A DNA stretch of 44,691 nt from Ascoidea tarda (nom. inval.). Its lineage: Eukaryota; Ascomycota; Saccharomycetes; Ascoideales; Ascoideaceae. Of the stretch, positions 1-9,693 are shown one piece after another. The position numbers and the translations under genes were made by a program. Under the pieces are notes generated by a model. It saw nothing but the letters and a program-made list of their open reading frames with translations, did not search any database and was not told where the DNA came from. The stretch is from the NCBI GenBank assembly GCA_030560485.1, contig JAKTTS010000063.1, forward strand, positions 1 through 44,691, given 5' to 3'. Each line of letters opens with the position of its first letter. Positions within the stretch are counted from its first letter, which is position 1.

Positions 1-112
1 GTATAAACCAACATTGTATAAACCAACATTGTATAAACCAACATTGTATAAACCATCTGTACAAACCAATAGCGTACAAATCATTAATACATTGAGCATC
101 TGTGTACAAACC
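1..112. repeat. Degenerating 15-bp tandem repeat
   Basis: The first 54 bases are copies of a 15-bp unit (gtataaaccaacatt). They are followed by progressively diverged versions that keep the core gta(t/c)aaacca to about position 112. The left edge is cut by the window, so the array may extend further. No gene is seen between it and the SurE gene. The decay from perfect to diverged copies is the normal look of a minisatellite edge. Confidence 0.8.
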
Positions 113-375
113 ACCAAATACGAATAATCAGAATATAATTATCAAAAGATAATCATCAATCACAACAGCAAACGCTGGCCCAAAAACAGGTTTATTTTAT
201 GAACTAGATGATCTACCCTGATTGATGCCTTTTGTCAATTAACAGCTTATATTTTAATAGTAATAAAATCAGAAAAAAAAAATGTAGAACAATTAATGTA
301 GAATTTCTGAACGATTTTAGAAAAGTTTAGAAATTGAACATGTAAAACTAGACATGTAAAACTGGATATGTGAAA

Positions 376-1320
376 TTAAATATCCAAGTGTATTTTTCCT
401 TGAGAAAAAGGTGCAGCAAAGTTAGCTCTTAAAGGTGTTACAGCTATATTTCCTTGAGCAAGAACATTTCCATCGTTTATGCCATCGGATTCTGAAACAG
501 TTTTATGAACTTGATTGTAATCAGGATCCCATCTAAATTGTATTTGATTGACTATACTGCCATCGATAATATCGATTGGATCATCTTTTATCATCACTGC
601 ATCCTCTTTGAAACCTGGTCTTGGTTCTTGATCAAAAGCAGTAAAAACTGAGTGCCATTTATTTCCAAGTATTGGAGCATAAATTATTTCGCTTTTATGT
701 AATGTTTCAATCAACGGGACATTGATTGAGTATAATTCAGTTGAATTGTCATTTGGCCAGCTTTTATAAAGATGGTCAATTAATTTCACGGAAACCTTGG
801 AAGCATGCTTAATAATGTGTTCATCAATATCATTTGATTCAAAAGCAAATGAGACAGCTATTGATTTTTTTCCACTTAAAGCAGCTTCTAAAGCAGCACC
901 AATGGTTCCACTGGTCAATGCATATAGAGCGGTTGTGTTTCTTCCGTAGTTTGGACCCGAAATGACCAAATCAACAGGGCCTTTGTCTTTGTAAAGATAA
1001 TTGGCTCCAATATCAGCACATGCAGCCGGTGTGCTATCAATTAAAGCCCATTCCTTGTGAGTTTTTCGAAAGGATTTATCAGGCAAAGCAAAAGGTCCAT
1101 TGTAAGAATTTGAGTTCTTAATATTAGTTGGATAAATAAAAGAAGCAGTTAAATTCTTACCAGCAAAATACGCCTTTCCAATCCAAGATTTTTGAACACT
1201 TGGTAAGCAAATACTTAGATCCCAATCAGTGTATTCATTGATTGCATTGACTAAAAATCTGATATATGGAGAGGTGATATCGTTAGGAGGACCATCATCA
1301 TTAGTAAGTAAAACGTGCAT
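376..1320 (-). CDS. SurE-family 5'/3'-nucleotidase / acid phosphatase
   Basis: This 314-residue protein starts at an ATG and has the SurE fold signatures. The N-terminus carries TNDDG at residues 6-10, the metal-binding Asp pair. Mid-protein there is DLVISGPNYGRN followed by SGTIGAALEAALSGKKSIAVS, which matches the family pattern SG(I/P)NxGxN...SGT(V/I)GAA. SurE enzymes remove phosphate from nucleoside monophosphates and related esters using a divalent metal. In yeasts the domain occurs in Pby1 (fused to a tyrosine-ligase-like domain) and as a free-standing enzyme annotated as acid phosphatase in Yarrowia. This one is free-standing, about the length of the Yarrowia type. No signal peptide is evident, so it is probably cytosolic. 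It sits alone at the edge of a pseudogene-rich stretch. Family assignment is firm; the exact substrate is unknown. Confidence 0.88.
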   Translation of the reverse strand: MHVLLTNDDGPPNDITSPYIRFLVNAINEYTDWDLSICLPSVQKSWIGKAYFAGKNLTASFIYPTNIKNSNSYNGPFALPDKSFRKTHKEWALIDSTPAACADIGANYLYKDKGPVDLVISGPNYGRNTTALYALTSGTIGAALEAALSGKKSIAVSFAFESNDIDEHIIKHASKVSVKLIDHLYKSWPNDNSTELYSINVPLIETLHKSEIIYAPILGNKWHSVFTAFDQEPRPGFKEDAVMIKDDPIDIIDGSIVNQIQFRWDPDYNQVHKTVSESDGINDGNVLAQGNIAVTPLRANFAAPFSQGKIHLDI

Positions 1321-2427
1321 TTTCTTTGGTATTTAAATCTATTTGAATTAATTGAGCACAAGGTAATAATAATTAAATAACCAATTGATTATAATTTATC
1401 CCAATACTAGTATAATAAATTTTTATTTTTATTTTTATTTTTTTCAATTTCTTTTATCATTTTTATAATAACTATTTTAAAGATTTGTAATGTCTTTGAT
1501 CTTTAGGTTTTGATCTTTGATATAAATGTAAAATCCTAAAGAAAAATAAAGTTGAAACAATCGTTCGAATTTGGAGACATGAGAAAAGCATGGGGTTTTT
1601 TGGGTTTAAACTAGATAAGTTTTATTGGTTAACAATAGACTATTGAAGCAAAATGGGTGATATTATAAGAAACGTGAAACATAGAAAAAAAATGTGTTGA
1701 AACATTTGATCAAGAAACAAAGATAATAATTGGGGATGAGAAGATAAATGGAGAAGACGTTTTTGCTGGAAAATCTGTTGGTAATTGCACAGCAACTAAT
1801 CAAGAGAGCCCATGAGATAAACAAGTCCAAAATTAGGTTGGGCATTTTCGAAACGTCCTTCCAGTTTGAGAGTGCATCGAGCCATTGATAAAAGTATCAA
1901 TTCGATAGGTGGAAAGAGATAAGAAGTGAAAATTTTAACCTATTCTGCAAGATAGCTTTGGATGTTGCTCAGCGATTATCAGCTGGGCTTTTCAACGACA
2001 TTTCTCTTTCCATCCTGACCTGTCATCCGAGAACACAGTAGCAGAACCACCATCAACACTCTAACCTCTTGCTATCGGTTGTTCATTACAATCATCAACC
2101 CTCACAGTTCCTTATTCAAAGGCCTTTTTCGGCAAAAGACGCCGGATCCGTGGGTGTGGTTTGTACCGGGGGCATGGAACACACTTCACTGTGAATCACC
2201 TCACTGTGAATCGCTTGAATATGTCTTGAAGAAAATGGAGCTCATCTGCTCAAACCAACTAATTAATTTCTTAGTAATCAGAATCGAAATCCGATATGTT
2301 TACTGGCATTTCACTCCTCTTGTTTCCTATATCTTCAATCAATATATTTGGTTCTGCGTGGTATTTATTGAAGATCTCTTCTGTCTCACACAATAAAAAG
2401 ATATTAAAATACAATATATGCTCCAAA
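1321..2427. other. Gene-free stretch
   Basis: The first few hundred bases are AT-rich and are probably the SurE promoter (minus strand). The rest is of mixed composition. Short open frames here start at non-ATG codons and match nothing I recognise. One of them, ending at 2396 on the plus strand, lies just before the LRR remnant and could be part of the same decayed locus, but I cannot show that. Confidence 0.4.
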
Positions 2428-2835
2428 AATGACATCTGATTTCACGAAAAACGAATTTATTGAATTTATTAAATGTGAATCAAAAACGTTCAGTCACTGC
2501 TTGAGCTTAATCTATTCAAATAACACTCAAGATGAATCAATTTTATCTAGATCTATTCCAAAATAATATCCTAAAAATTCAAAACATTGAAAATTTAGTT
2601 CATTTGAGAATATTGGATTTATCCAGTAACTAAATCGAACAAACTGGTATTGCAGACAACAGAAAATATCCGGATAATTTGAAGTCGTTAAACCTATCAT
2701 TCAATCTTTGAGAAATCTTCAATAGAGCTTTACCATCTACAAATGCTAGATCAATACGAGCAAAGTGTTTATTTTTCAATTCAAAGTGATTAATTGAGTT
2801 GAAATTTGAATCAGTGAGTTAACTACATTTAAAAT
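2428..2835 (+). pseudogene. Decayed leucine-rich-repeat (SDS22-like) gene
   Basis: From the ATG at 2532 the plus strand reads MNQFYLDLFQNNILKIQNIE, then NLVHLRILDLSSN. That is the canonical SDS22-type repeat (LxxLxLxxNxIxxIxNLxxLxxLxLSxN). It stops at 2631. The same frame continues after the stop with a further repeat-like PDNLKSLNLSFN near 2671-2709, then more stops. A second ATG at 2428 opens a 45-codon frame just upstream, out of register with the repeats. Yeasts carry multigene families of LRR proteins, some with F-boxes, and this looks like a dead member. What is seen: two LRR units and several stops. What is inferred: that it was once a full gene. Confidence 0.6.
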
Positions 2836-3139
2836 AGTCTTTTGAGTTAAAAAAAACTTTCCAGTTAACGTTCCCTTCCAATTTTTAAAATGTGGTATAA
2901 GTATAATCATTGAAATCAAAAACATTTAGTTTCAATCCAAAAAGGTTGAAAGACTGATCAAAGTATTAGTTGGCTTTGCATTTTAATTTATTTTCTTGCT
3001 CGTTTTTAATTTTTATTTAAAACATTTTTCAAATTAAAGGAACAAAGCTTTTGGAATTGTTTATAAAGTCTGAAATACCATAGGTCTATTTTGAATCAAC
3101 CGATTATTAAAAAAATTCACCACATGAATGAGTTTATTC

Positions 3140-4920
3140 CTAATCAAGAACTTGGTCTCTACAGATTTGCAAATCATTCAAATCTCTTTCCGCGTAATTT
3201 GATATTTTTGCTGTATTTGTTGAAGACGAAAAACCATAGTCGATGAAAAAAAACTCATTATTAAAAATAAACATGTTTGACGTTTTAATATCTTTATGAT
3301 ATATATTTAATTTATGTAAAAGGGATAGTTGTAGAAAGCCCTTTTTAAAGTCCTCTTCAGTAGATGGTTTGCTTGTACCTAAGTCTTCCATTGCAATATA
3401 TAATCCACAGAATTCATAAAAGTGGTTAGAGTTAATCATTAAACATCCTGTTTTATATATTTTGGGAACATTTATTTTTTGGTGCTTGCCACATTGATTA
3501 TTACAATCACTAATTTTTTCATAAATTTCCACTTCTGATTTGAAGGAATTATGGGATAACCTGACTCGATCGCTATACTTTAGCTTATTATTGCCATGTT
3601 TTGCTTTTGCTGCAAATGGGTCAAAAACCTTTAGTATGATTGTCTCAGTTTGTGGGTGACAAACACTGCCAAAAGCATTGATATACTGGTGCCATTTCAC
3701 AGAAAAAACCTGGCTGTTAAATCATCTTCCGATTTGAATACTATCAAATTTTAAATTGATTGTTTTAATTTCACATTTATCAAAAATATGATTAAAATCT
3801 TGATAGTATGTTTGCCGAAAGTTTTTAAAATAACTTTGCCGCTGTTCTCCCCAACCTTCAACTATATCTGTTTCACTTCTGACAATACTGTTATAATAAT
3901 TCTTCATTATTTGTTGCTTCCTTTTCAATTATTTTTCTGAATCCCAAATTTCTTCAGATATAGATGCCAATACCATGTTTCTCAATGTAAGTCCACTACT
4001 TTGAAGATTTATTACTTTATATTTAATTGGAACTGATTGGGAATCAGCAAATTCATATTTAGTATTTTCGATCGTTTCCAAATCTAATCGGATCAACACT
4101 GTAGTTATGAAATCGGTTAGAATGCCTTTATAACACTTTCCAGCCAACATTGGTCCCATTAGCTGCTGGAAAATCATGTCTGGTCTTGGTTGTCTTTTAC
4201 TATTATTATTTTTCACTCGTTTAATATCACGATTTACTATGAAGCCTGTCAGATCAAATAGCTCATCCATCAGTGGTGAGATATTAAAGTTTTTAACTTC
4301 AACTGGAATTATTAATTGAGTTCCATTATAAATAGATAAATCTGGGATGACCTGTGAAGTTATTTGTTTTTTCCGAATCTTGTGCTGTATCCGAATTGAC
4401 CTTTGACTGAGTGAAATAATTTCAAAATTAAACAGTATCTTAAATATTGAACAAATTGGTTCAAGCACATATTGTTGAAAAGCTCCTTGATAGTTCATTT
4501 CAGTTGCCAGACTCAATTGCAAAGTGTTGAAGTTTGTTTCTAAATAATTGGGTCCAACTATTAAAAGAATGCTTAAATCATCATGTAATTTTCCGTTGGT
4601 TTTGTAACTTTTTTCAAACTCTCTCAATAAATGCTTAAAGTAGGTGTCATCCAAGGTATTAGATATAGGTGATGGAACCAAGTTTGGTAGCGTCTAGATT
4701 AACCTGTTACTGCTGATGGTACTTGCTATTGGAGTTGGCCTTCTTTTAATTTCATTATCATTATATATAATTTTCAAATTTAAGGTGGGAACATTAAAAA
4801 CATATTTATCATATTTTCTGGTGTTTTATTTTGTCTAAAGTATTTTACAATATCTTTAAACTTAACATCCTCTTTTCCTTTATTTGAAAGAGATTCATAC
4901 TTTTGGGAATAACAGGGTTA
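3140..4920 (-). pseudogene. Broken nuclease-kinase (Crinkler/FunK1-like) gene, fossil
   Basis: On the minus strand there are two recognisable parts. The 5' part (roughly 3930-4680, with weaker coding-like sequence back to about 4920) has a PD-(D/E)XK-type signature, PDLSIYNG followed by PVEVKN. The 3' part (roughly 3140-3700) has protein-kinase catalytic-loop and metal-binding signatures, YHKDIKTSNM and FIDYGFS. A restriction-endonuclease-like domain joined to a eukaryote-type kinase is the architecture described for Crinkler-type effectors and related fungal proteins. The gene is interrupted in a few places and has no clean start, so it looks like a fairly young fossil: the domains remain readable. 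It lies between an LRR remnant and a long inverted repeat. The family assignment rests on motifs only. Confidence 0.55.
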
Positions 4921-5105
4921 TAGTTTAAGATTATCCATTATAGAAAAATTGTGAGTATTCTTAGGTTAGCTGATATAACTACCGCCGAGATCAGTATCAA
5001 AACAATCAGAAATGCTAGCCACAATGATTCGCCAATAACTCTTGTTAATTGTATTATCAGAAAACCAAATCAACTGAATATTAGGTGAAATCTCATTTGA
5101 TTTTG

Positions 5106-5555
5106 TACTGGTGCTAGGGCAATAAAAAAACCATTTCTCTGCTTTCCAAAGGATCAATAAAAGACCACTTTTCCATTTCACGAAAACAGTGCGGTTTCTA
5201 CAAGCTGGAAGAACAAGTACCAATTTGTTATTTCAAATTGGAGTTAGTTTTATTCCACTTGAGTTGCTGAAAATTTTATTCATTACAATGCTATTGAGTC
5301 CAATTTTAAACCCTCTTCACTAACAGTGTCTATCCGTTGAAACTGACAAAATGCTAGTGACATGTACAGACTGTTTTTACATTAGCATTTTTTCATCATA
5401 AACAGACAGGCACTCGTAAAATATGTTATTCAGCAATAAATTTCTAAAAACAGGATCATCATATCCGCACCGTTTACCGTAAGACGGAAAAGTGGTCTTT
5501 TATTGATCCTTTGGAAAGCAGAGAAATGGTTTTTTTATTGCCCTAGTACTAGTAA
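5106..5555. repeat. Long inverted repeat with a 61-bp perfect core
   Basis: Positions 5114-5174 are the exact reverse complement of 5486-5546 (61 bp, no mismatch). The arms continue imperfectly for about 10 bp outward and 20 bp inward, and enclose roughly 310 bp. The structure would fold as a large hairpin. It resembles the terminal inverted repeats of a short non-autonomous DNA element (MITE-like). I see no convincing target-site duplication and no transposase. The perfect core in an otherwise decayed region implies either recent formation or gene conversion between the arms. Confidence 0.7.
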
Positions 5556-5855
5556 CAAATACCACCTCAACCACTAATTATACTGCCACAATATAACAAT
5601 GCACTTTACTCTTGATCTCTGCAAAGACTGTGATATGACTGTCTCCGCCAAAATCGTTGACACATTCTACAAAAGTGCATGAGCCTGGAAAAAATTGGAA
5701 CTCAAAAAGCAAAATTTTGGACATCCGCCATATCCGGATTCCTAATTTCACAGATTAAACGGCATTTTCGTGCACGTGCAACTAAGAATTGTACTGCCTT
5801 TAAAACGACGTGAATAATTGTCGGTTTCTTGCTTCACTGAAAAGACTACTGATGA
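5556..5855. other. Short gene-free stretch after the inverted repeat
   Basis: Between the inverted repeat and the RXT2 stop codon there is only a 27-codon ATG frame starting near 5599 (CKDCD in its first half, stop after FYKSA) on the plus strand. It is too short and unsupported to call. I see no other feature. Confidence 0.3.
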
Positions 5856-7514
5856 CTACTGTTCTATATCGTTGCCACCATTCATTTCCTTGCACCAGTT
5901 GAATATTATGTCCTTCAATCTTTCGGCTCTGATGATTCCCATTCTGATTTTCTGTAGGTTTTTGACAAACTCCTCGTTTCTTTGCAACGCCAACTGGAGC
6001 CTTTTTCTGACTGCATCTGCCACTTTGGGGTCAAATCCATAATCTGGGTCTAAATCTATTTCTGGCAATGCAAAAAATGGATCAACCTCTATTGCATTCT
6101 CAATGTTATTATGATTGCTACCGTTGGGGTTTCCGTTCATAACGTTAGGGTTTACATTTGAATTTGTACGAGAGCTGGGAGTGGAATTGCCTTTAATCAA
6201 ACCATTTGGATTCTTCAAGTGGTGTTGGTAAAACTGATTCAAATTATTAGTGATTCCCTCGCAATCTGGAGATTCAAATACCTTTTTGGGCGATGATGTA
6301 TTCAATTTAATAAGAGCATCTAAATCGCCAATATTATTATTGCTAATTTCATTGTTATTACTAGTATTATTTCCAAAAATTTCATAAATGTCACTAAATT
6401 CAACATTGTTATTTTTGATTAGATTATCAAATTTCAATGACCGATATTCATAATCGGGCAATTTTAAATTGTCCACTTTGAAGTTATATGGATCAGCACC
6501 GATAAATCTATCCATCAATTTTGTTAGATATACTACATTATTTTGTTCATATTCGATTAAGTTTATTGTTCTTTCAGCCAATTTTCGCAACGTATCACTT
6601 TTGAAAATTTTATTATAAATTTTAGATGTCACTATTGATTCAGGTTTATTAACTGGCTTTAATAAATACTCGGTATTAATTTGAGGCAAAAAAATATCAC
6701 TATCACTATTTTCAAGTTTATCTAAAAATTCTTGGTTTTTTTTTTCATTTTTATTTTCAGTTTTGTTTCTATTTATATGATCGTTGGGATTGTTGTTAAA
6801 ATCAAGAGCATTTAAATTTTTTTTCCTTTTGTTTAGTAAATTATCATTGAAATTGTCATTAATACCATCATTTAAATTATTGTTATTGTTATTGTTATTG
6901 TTATTGTTATGATTATGATTATGATTATGATTATGATTATGATTATGATTATGGTTGTTGTCATTATTATTAGTAGGAGTGGTAGTAGTAGCACTAGTAG
7001 TAGCAATATTATCGATATCATTATTTTCATTTAAAATTTCCGATATTTTTCGTTTTTTCAATAGCTTTTGTTCTTTGTCTTCCAAATTAACATTTAAAAT
7101 ATTTTGGGTATTGCTATAACTTATCAAAAAATCCCTTCTTATATACTGGGATCCATTTATTAATTTTTTACCTCGATTACTCTCAATATGTGGTAAAGTC
7201 TTTATATTTTGATTATCACTTTGGTCATGATTGAAATACTTAGAGTCGCTGTCAAAACTATTTAAACTATCAAATTGGTCAAAACTATCGAAGTTATTAT
7301 TATCTGATGATATTTTCTTTACTCTATCTCTGTTGGCAATAACAGTTCTGAAGATATGAAAAAAAAAAATGTGTTAGTCCTGTAAATCCCAAACGAAAGT
7401 AAAAGCAGATAAGAAGTTAAAAAGTGAAAACAGGTGGAAACAAAAAGCGAATAACAAAATTGATCCACAAACAACCCAAACATACTTTATCGCATTCATA
7501 GTTAGTTGGTCCAT
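5856..7514 (-). CDS. RXT2: Rxt2-like subunit of the Rpd3L histone deacetylase complex (spliced)
   Basis: The gene is two exons on the minus strand: exon 1 7514-7486 (MDQLTMNAI plus two bases) and exon 2 7347-5856. They are joined in frame to give 506 residues. The intron (7485-7348, 138 nt) has a GTATGT donor, a GACTAAC branch site near 7371-7379, a poly-pyrimidine run and a CAG acceptor. Splicing restores the Rxt2 N-terminal signature NRGKKLINGSQYIRR. This is followed by a conserved helix region (LAERTINLIEYEQNN) and a conserved C-terminus (MGIIRAERLKDIIFNWCKEM). Rxt2 is a structural subunit of Rpd3L, which deacetylates histones at repressed promoters. Low-complexity inserts include an HN dipeptide run and Asn tracts. 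The only ATG in the uninterrupted exon 2 frame would miss the N-terminal domain. It diverges from POL30. Confidence 0.82.
6895..6960. repeat. Hexanucleotide microsatellite inside RXT2
   Basis: Tandem ttatga/atgatt hexamers next to ttattg repeats encode the His-Asn dipeptide run and the following Asn tract of the Rxt2 protein on the minus strand. Because the unit is a multiple of three, length changes stay in frame. Confidence 0.85.
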
Positions 7515-7550
7515 TGCTGCTGCTGTGCTGCTGCTGCTGTGCTGCTCTCT
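7515..7550 (-). other. AGC/CAG-rich 5' leader of RXT2
   Basis: Immediately before the RXT2 ATG the minus strand is a run of AGCAGC and CACAGC units. A very similar run precedes the DPM2-like ATG (43464-43510). It is probably an unstructured, purine/C-rich leader, but the position against the start codon in two unrelated genes is notable. Confidence 0.5.
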
Positions 7551-7680
7551 TGCACTGAAATATTTGGAGATAGTTGGATCAAGCGTGGAAAGATAGAACC
7601 ACTGCAACTAATCACCTTCACCAAGTAACGTTCCTACCAAAAAGCAAGGTAAAAAGCAAAAAAAGAGCGTGTGGGTTATG

Positions 7681-7698
7681 TAAGCACACGTGTGCTTA
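7681..7698. promoter_or_regulatory. 18-bp perfect palindrome with CACGTG core
   Basis: The bases TAAGCACACGTGTGCTTA are a perfect palindrome. The centre is the CACGTG core used by basic helix-loop-helix factors (Cbf1/Pho4 type in yeasts). It lies about 190 bp upstream of POL30 and in the promoter shared with RXT2. Thirteen bases of it recur exactly in the OPI1/UGO1 promoter at 23644-23656. Confidence 0.6.
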
Positions 7699-7713
7699 GA
7701 TCAACGCTTATAA

Positions 7714-7760
7714 ACGCGTCAAGGCGCTTTTTTCACCAGGCTTTTTTTTTGGAAACGCGT
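7714..7760 (+). promoter_or_regulatory. Two MluI cell-cycle boxes (MCB) of POL30
   Basis: ACGCGT occurs at 7714-7719 and 7755-7760, 127-173 bp upstream of the POL30 ATG. ACGCGT is the binding site of MBF (Mbp1-Swi6), which drives G1/S transcription of replication genes, and POL30 is a classic MBF target in S. cerevisiae. Two copies 41 bp apart, placed correctly, make this a confident regulatory call. Confidence 0.8.
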
Positions 7761-7886
7761 CTGGATCAAAACCAAAGTGTTAAATACAAAGCGGGAGCCA
7801 GATTTCAAATAGCGTTTTTTTCAATGCTCTCTGTTTCTCACCATATCCATTCTATTCTCCTCTTATTATACTAAATTCAAATAACA

Positions 7887-8660
7887 ATGCTTGAAGGTAA
7901 ATTTGAAGAAGCCTCTCTCTTGAAAAAAGTTGTAGAGTCCATAAAGGATTCGGTTCAATTGTGTAACTTTGTTTGTTCAGAGCATGGAATCACTGTCCAG
8001 GCTGTCGACGACTCTCGTGTTTTGTTGGTTTCTTTGTTGATCGGTAACGAGGTCTTTTCAGACTACAGATGCGATAGAAACATCACTTTGGGTGTTGATT
8101 TGAAATCCTTTGCTAAGATCATTCGTTGTGGTGGTAATGATGATTATCTAACTTTAATAGCTGAAGATTCTCCCGATAGTGTCACATTAGTATTCGAAGA
8201 TAAAAACAGTGACCGAATCTCAGAATACTCATTAAAATTGATGGAAATTGACAATGAATTTTTGAAAATCGACGATATGGACTATGATTCAGTCATCAAA
8301 ATGCCCTCAATTAATTTTCAAAAAATTTGCAGAGATTTAAGTACTTTATCAGAATCTCTACAAATCCTAATAACAAAAGACAGTATTAAATTTATGGCTG
8401 AAGGTGAAACAGGTAATGGCAGTGTTATCTTAAAACCTCGTACTGATATAGACAAACCTGAACAAAGTATCACTGTCAAACTAAATAACGCTGTCAATTC
8501 AACTTTTGGTTTAAAATATATAGCTGATATTGTCAAAGGCACTTCATTGTCAAATCAAATTGTTATCAAAATATCAAACAGAACTCCTGCTTTATTTGAA
8601 TATAAATTGCAAAGTGGTTACTTGCGTTTCTATTTGGCTCCCAAATTTGAGGACGAATAA
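7887..8660 (+). CDS. POL30: PCNA, DNA polymerase sliding clamp
   Basis: This is a 257-residue protein, the standard PCNA length. It opens MLEGKFEEASLLKKVV and has QAVDDSRVLLVSL, YRCDRNITLGVDL, DYDSVIKMPS and the C-terminal LAPKFEDE. PCNA forms a homotrimeric ring round DNA in the nucleus and tethers polymerases delta and epsilon, ligase and repair factors; the interdomain connector loop and C-terminal tail bind PIP-box partners. The SUMO/ubiquitin lysine region (KIIRCGGND) is present. The start is fixed by the conserved MLE and the preceding AACA context. There are no CTG codons in the gene. G1/S induction is expected from the two MCB elements. Confidence 0.98.
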   Translation: MLEGKFEEASLLKKVVESIKDSVQLCNFVCSEHGITVQAVDDSRVLLVSLLIGNEVFSDYRCDRNITLGVDLKSFAKIIRCGGNDDYLTLIAEDSPDSVTLVFEDKNSDRISEYSLKLMEIDNEFLKIDDMDYDSVIKMPSINFQKICRDLSTLSESLQILITKDSIKFMAEGETGNGSVILKPRTDIDKPEQSITVKLNNAVNSTFGLKYIADIVKGTSLSNQIVIKISNRTPALFEYKLQSGYLRFYLAPKFEDE

Positions 8661-8836
8661 ATTAAATAATCATTAAATAATCATAGTCATTATATAGTTT
8701 TAATATATCTAAAAAGTATAAAAATTGAAAATTGAAGATAGAAAATTGAAAACTGAAAATTGAAAATCTATCAAATTGGAAAACTGAAAAACTATTGATC
8801 CAGAAATCTAAATGCTCAAAACCTTAAAACGCTAAA
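8661..8836. repeat. Short ATTGAAAA-type repeats between convergent genes
   Basis: The 3' gap between POL30 and MAK3 holds about six loosely repeated attgaaaa/actgaaaa units (8724-8795). It probably serves only as the overlapping 3' UTRs and terminators of the convergent pair. Confidence 0.45.
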
Positions 8837-9409
8837 CTATATTACTGCACCCGTATTACCTACGCCATTTACATTGTTTCCTTCACCTATAGCATTCAAG
8901 TAACCAGATCTAACATGGCTTCTCTCCGTTATTGGTAATAATAACCTAAATGCATCATGCTGATTTAAGTAATATCGGTATAATCGTTTAGTCCTTATAA
9001 ATCCCATATTTTCATACAACGATATAGCTGCTTTATTGACAACCTCTGTTTCTAACATGATCTCATCTGCTCCTTCTTGGACCATTTTCTCAATTGATTT
9101 TAAAATTAACTTTTTAGCAATACCATTTCCTCTGTACTTGGGTTCAACTGCAACCATTCCAATATACCCTCTCATTCGAGCGTTTCTATGGGGCTCTAAT
9201 TTACATATAATGGCTCCAATCAATTCCTCTTTTTCACTTTTCTCATCGTAATACTTTGCCAAAAAACACAATTTGGGCCATATTGTTAAAAAAAACAAAT
9301 AAACATATACTGAATAGGGTTCTGATAAATTCGCATTAACCAACTTTTGAATGTCTAAAAAATCCTCTTTGTTTTCGGATTCCAACTGAGAATACTTGAT
9401 GTCCAACAT
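8837..9409 (-). CDS. MAK3: N-alpha-acetyltransferase, NatC catalytic subunit
   Basis: This 190-residue GNAT protein is close to the length of yeast Mak3/Naa30. Family-specific blocks are NLSEPYSVYVYLFFL, HRNARMRGYIGMVAVEP, the acetyl-CoA loop YRGNGIAKKLI, DEIMLETEVVN, and the C-terminal YRYYLNQHDAFRLLLP. NatC acetylates nascent chains starting Met-Leu/Ile/Phe/Trp, in a complex with Mak10 and Mak31. I use the ATG at 9409, which aligns with the start of yeast Mak3; the frame stays open seven codons further but without an ATG. Gly/Asn-rich residues after SHVRSGYL extend the C-terminus slightly. It is convergent with POL30 and divergent from the BLOC-1 gene. Confidence 0.95.
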   Translation of the reverse strand: MLDIKYSQLESENKEDFLDIQKLVNANLSEPYSVYVYLFFLTIWPKLCFLAKYYDEKSEKEELIGAIICKLEPHRNARMRGYIGMVAVEPKYRGNGIAKKLILKSIEKMVQEGADEIMLETEVVNKAAISLYENMGFIRTKRLYRYYLNQHDAFRLLLPITERSHVRSGYLNAIGEGNNVNGVGNTGAVI

Positions 9410-9693
9410 TTCGCTCAGGTTTCCAGCCAAATCTATCTCTTTACCACCTCTTTATCTGCTATTTGTTACCATTCACTACACCATTTTCTTTCAGCTTTTG
9501 CTTTCGCTGAAAAACGGCGTTTTGCTCGTGATTTTTCGGCAGCTCTTTCCGGTACGTTTCCCCGGAATCGAACAGCTTTTGTTTTCGCCTCTGATTTGTA
9601 ATTGAAAGAAGCTTCAGCAGCCCAAGTCAACAGTATATTTGTTTTCTTTATCAGGAGGTAGTGAAAGAGACGAGACACTGATCACATATCATA

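Noticed and set aside
2079-2396. 105-codon plus-strand frame
   Set aside because: It starts at a TTG and has no recognisable domain or codon bias.
4966-5223. 85-codon minus-strand frame across one arm of the inverted repeat
   Set aside because: Part of it is simply the repeat arm translated, and there is no independent coding support.
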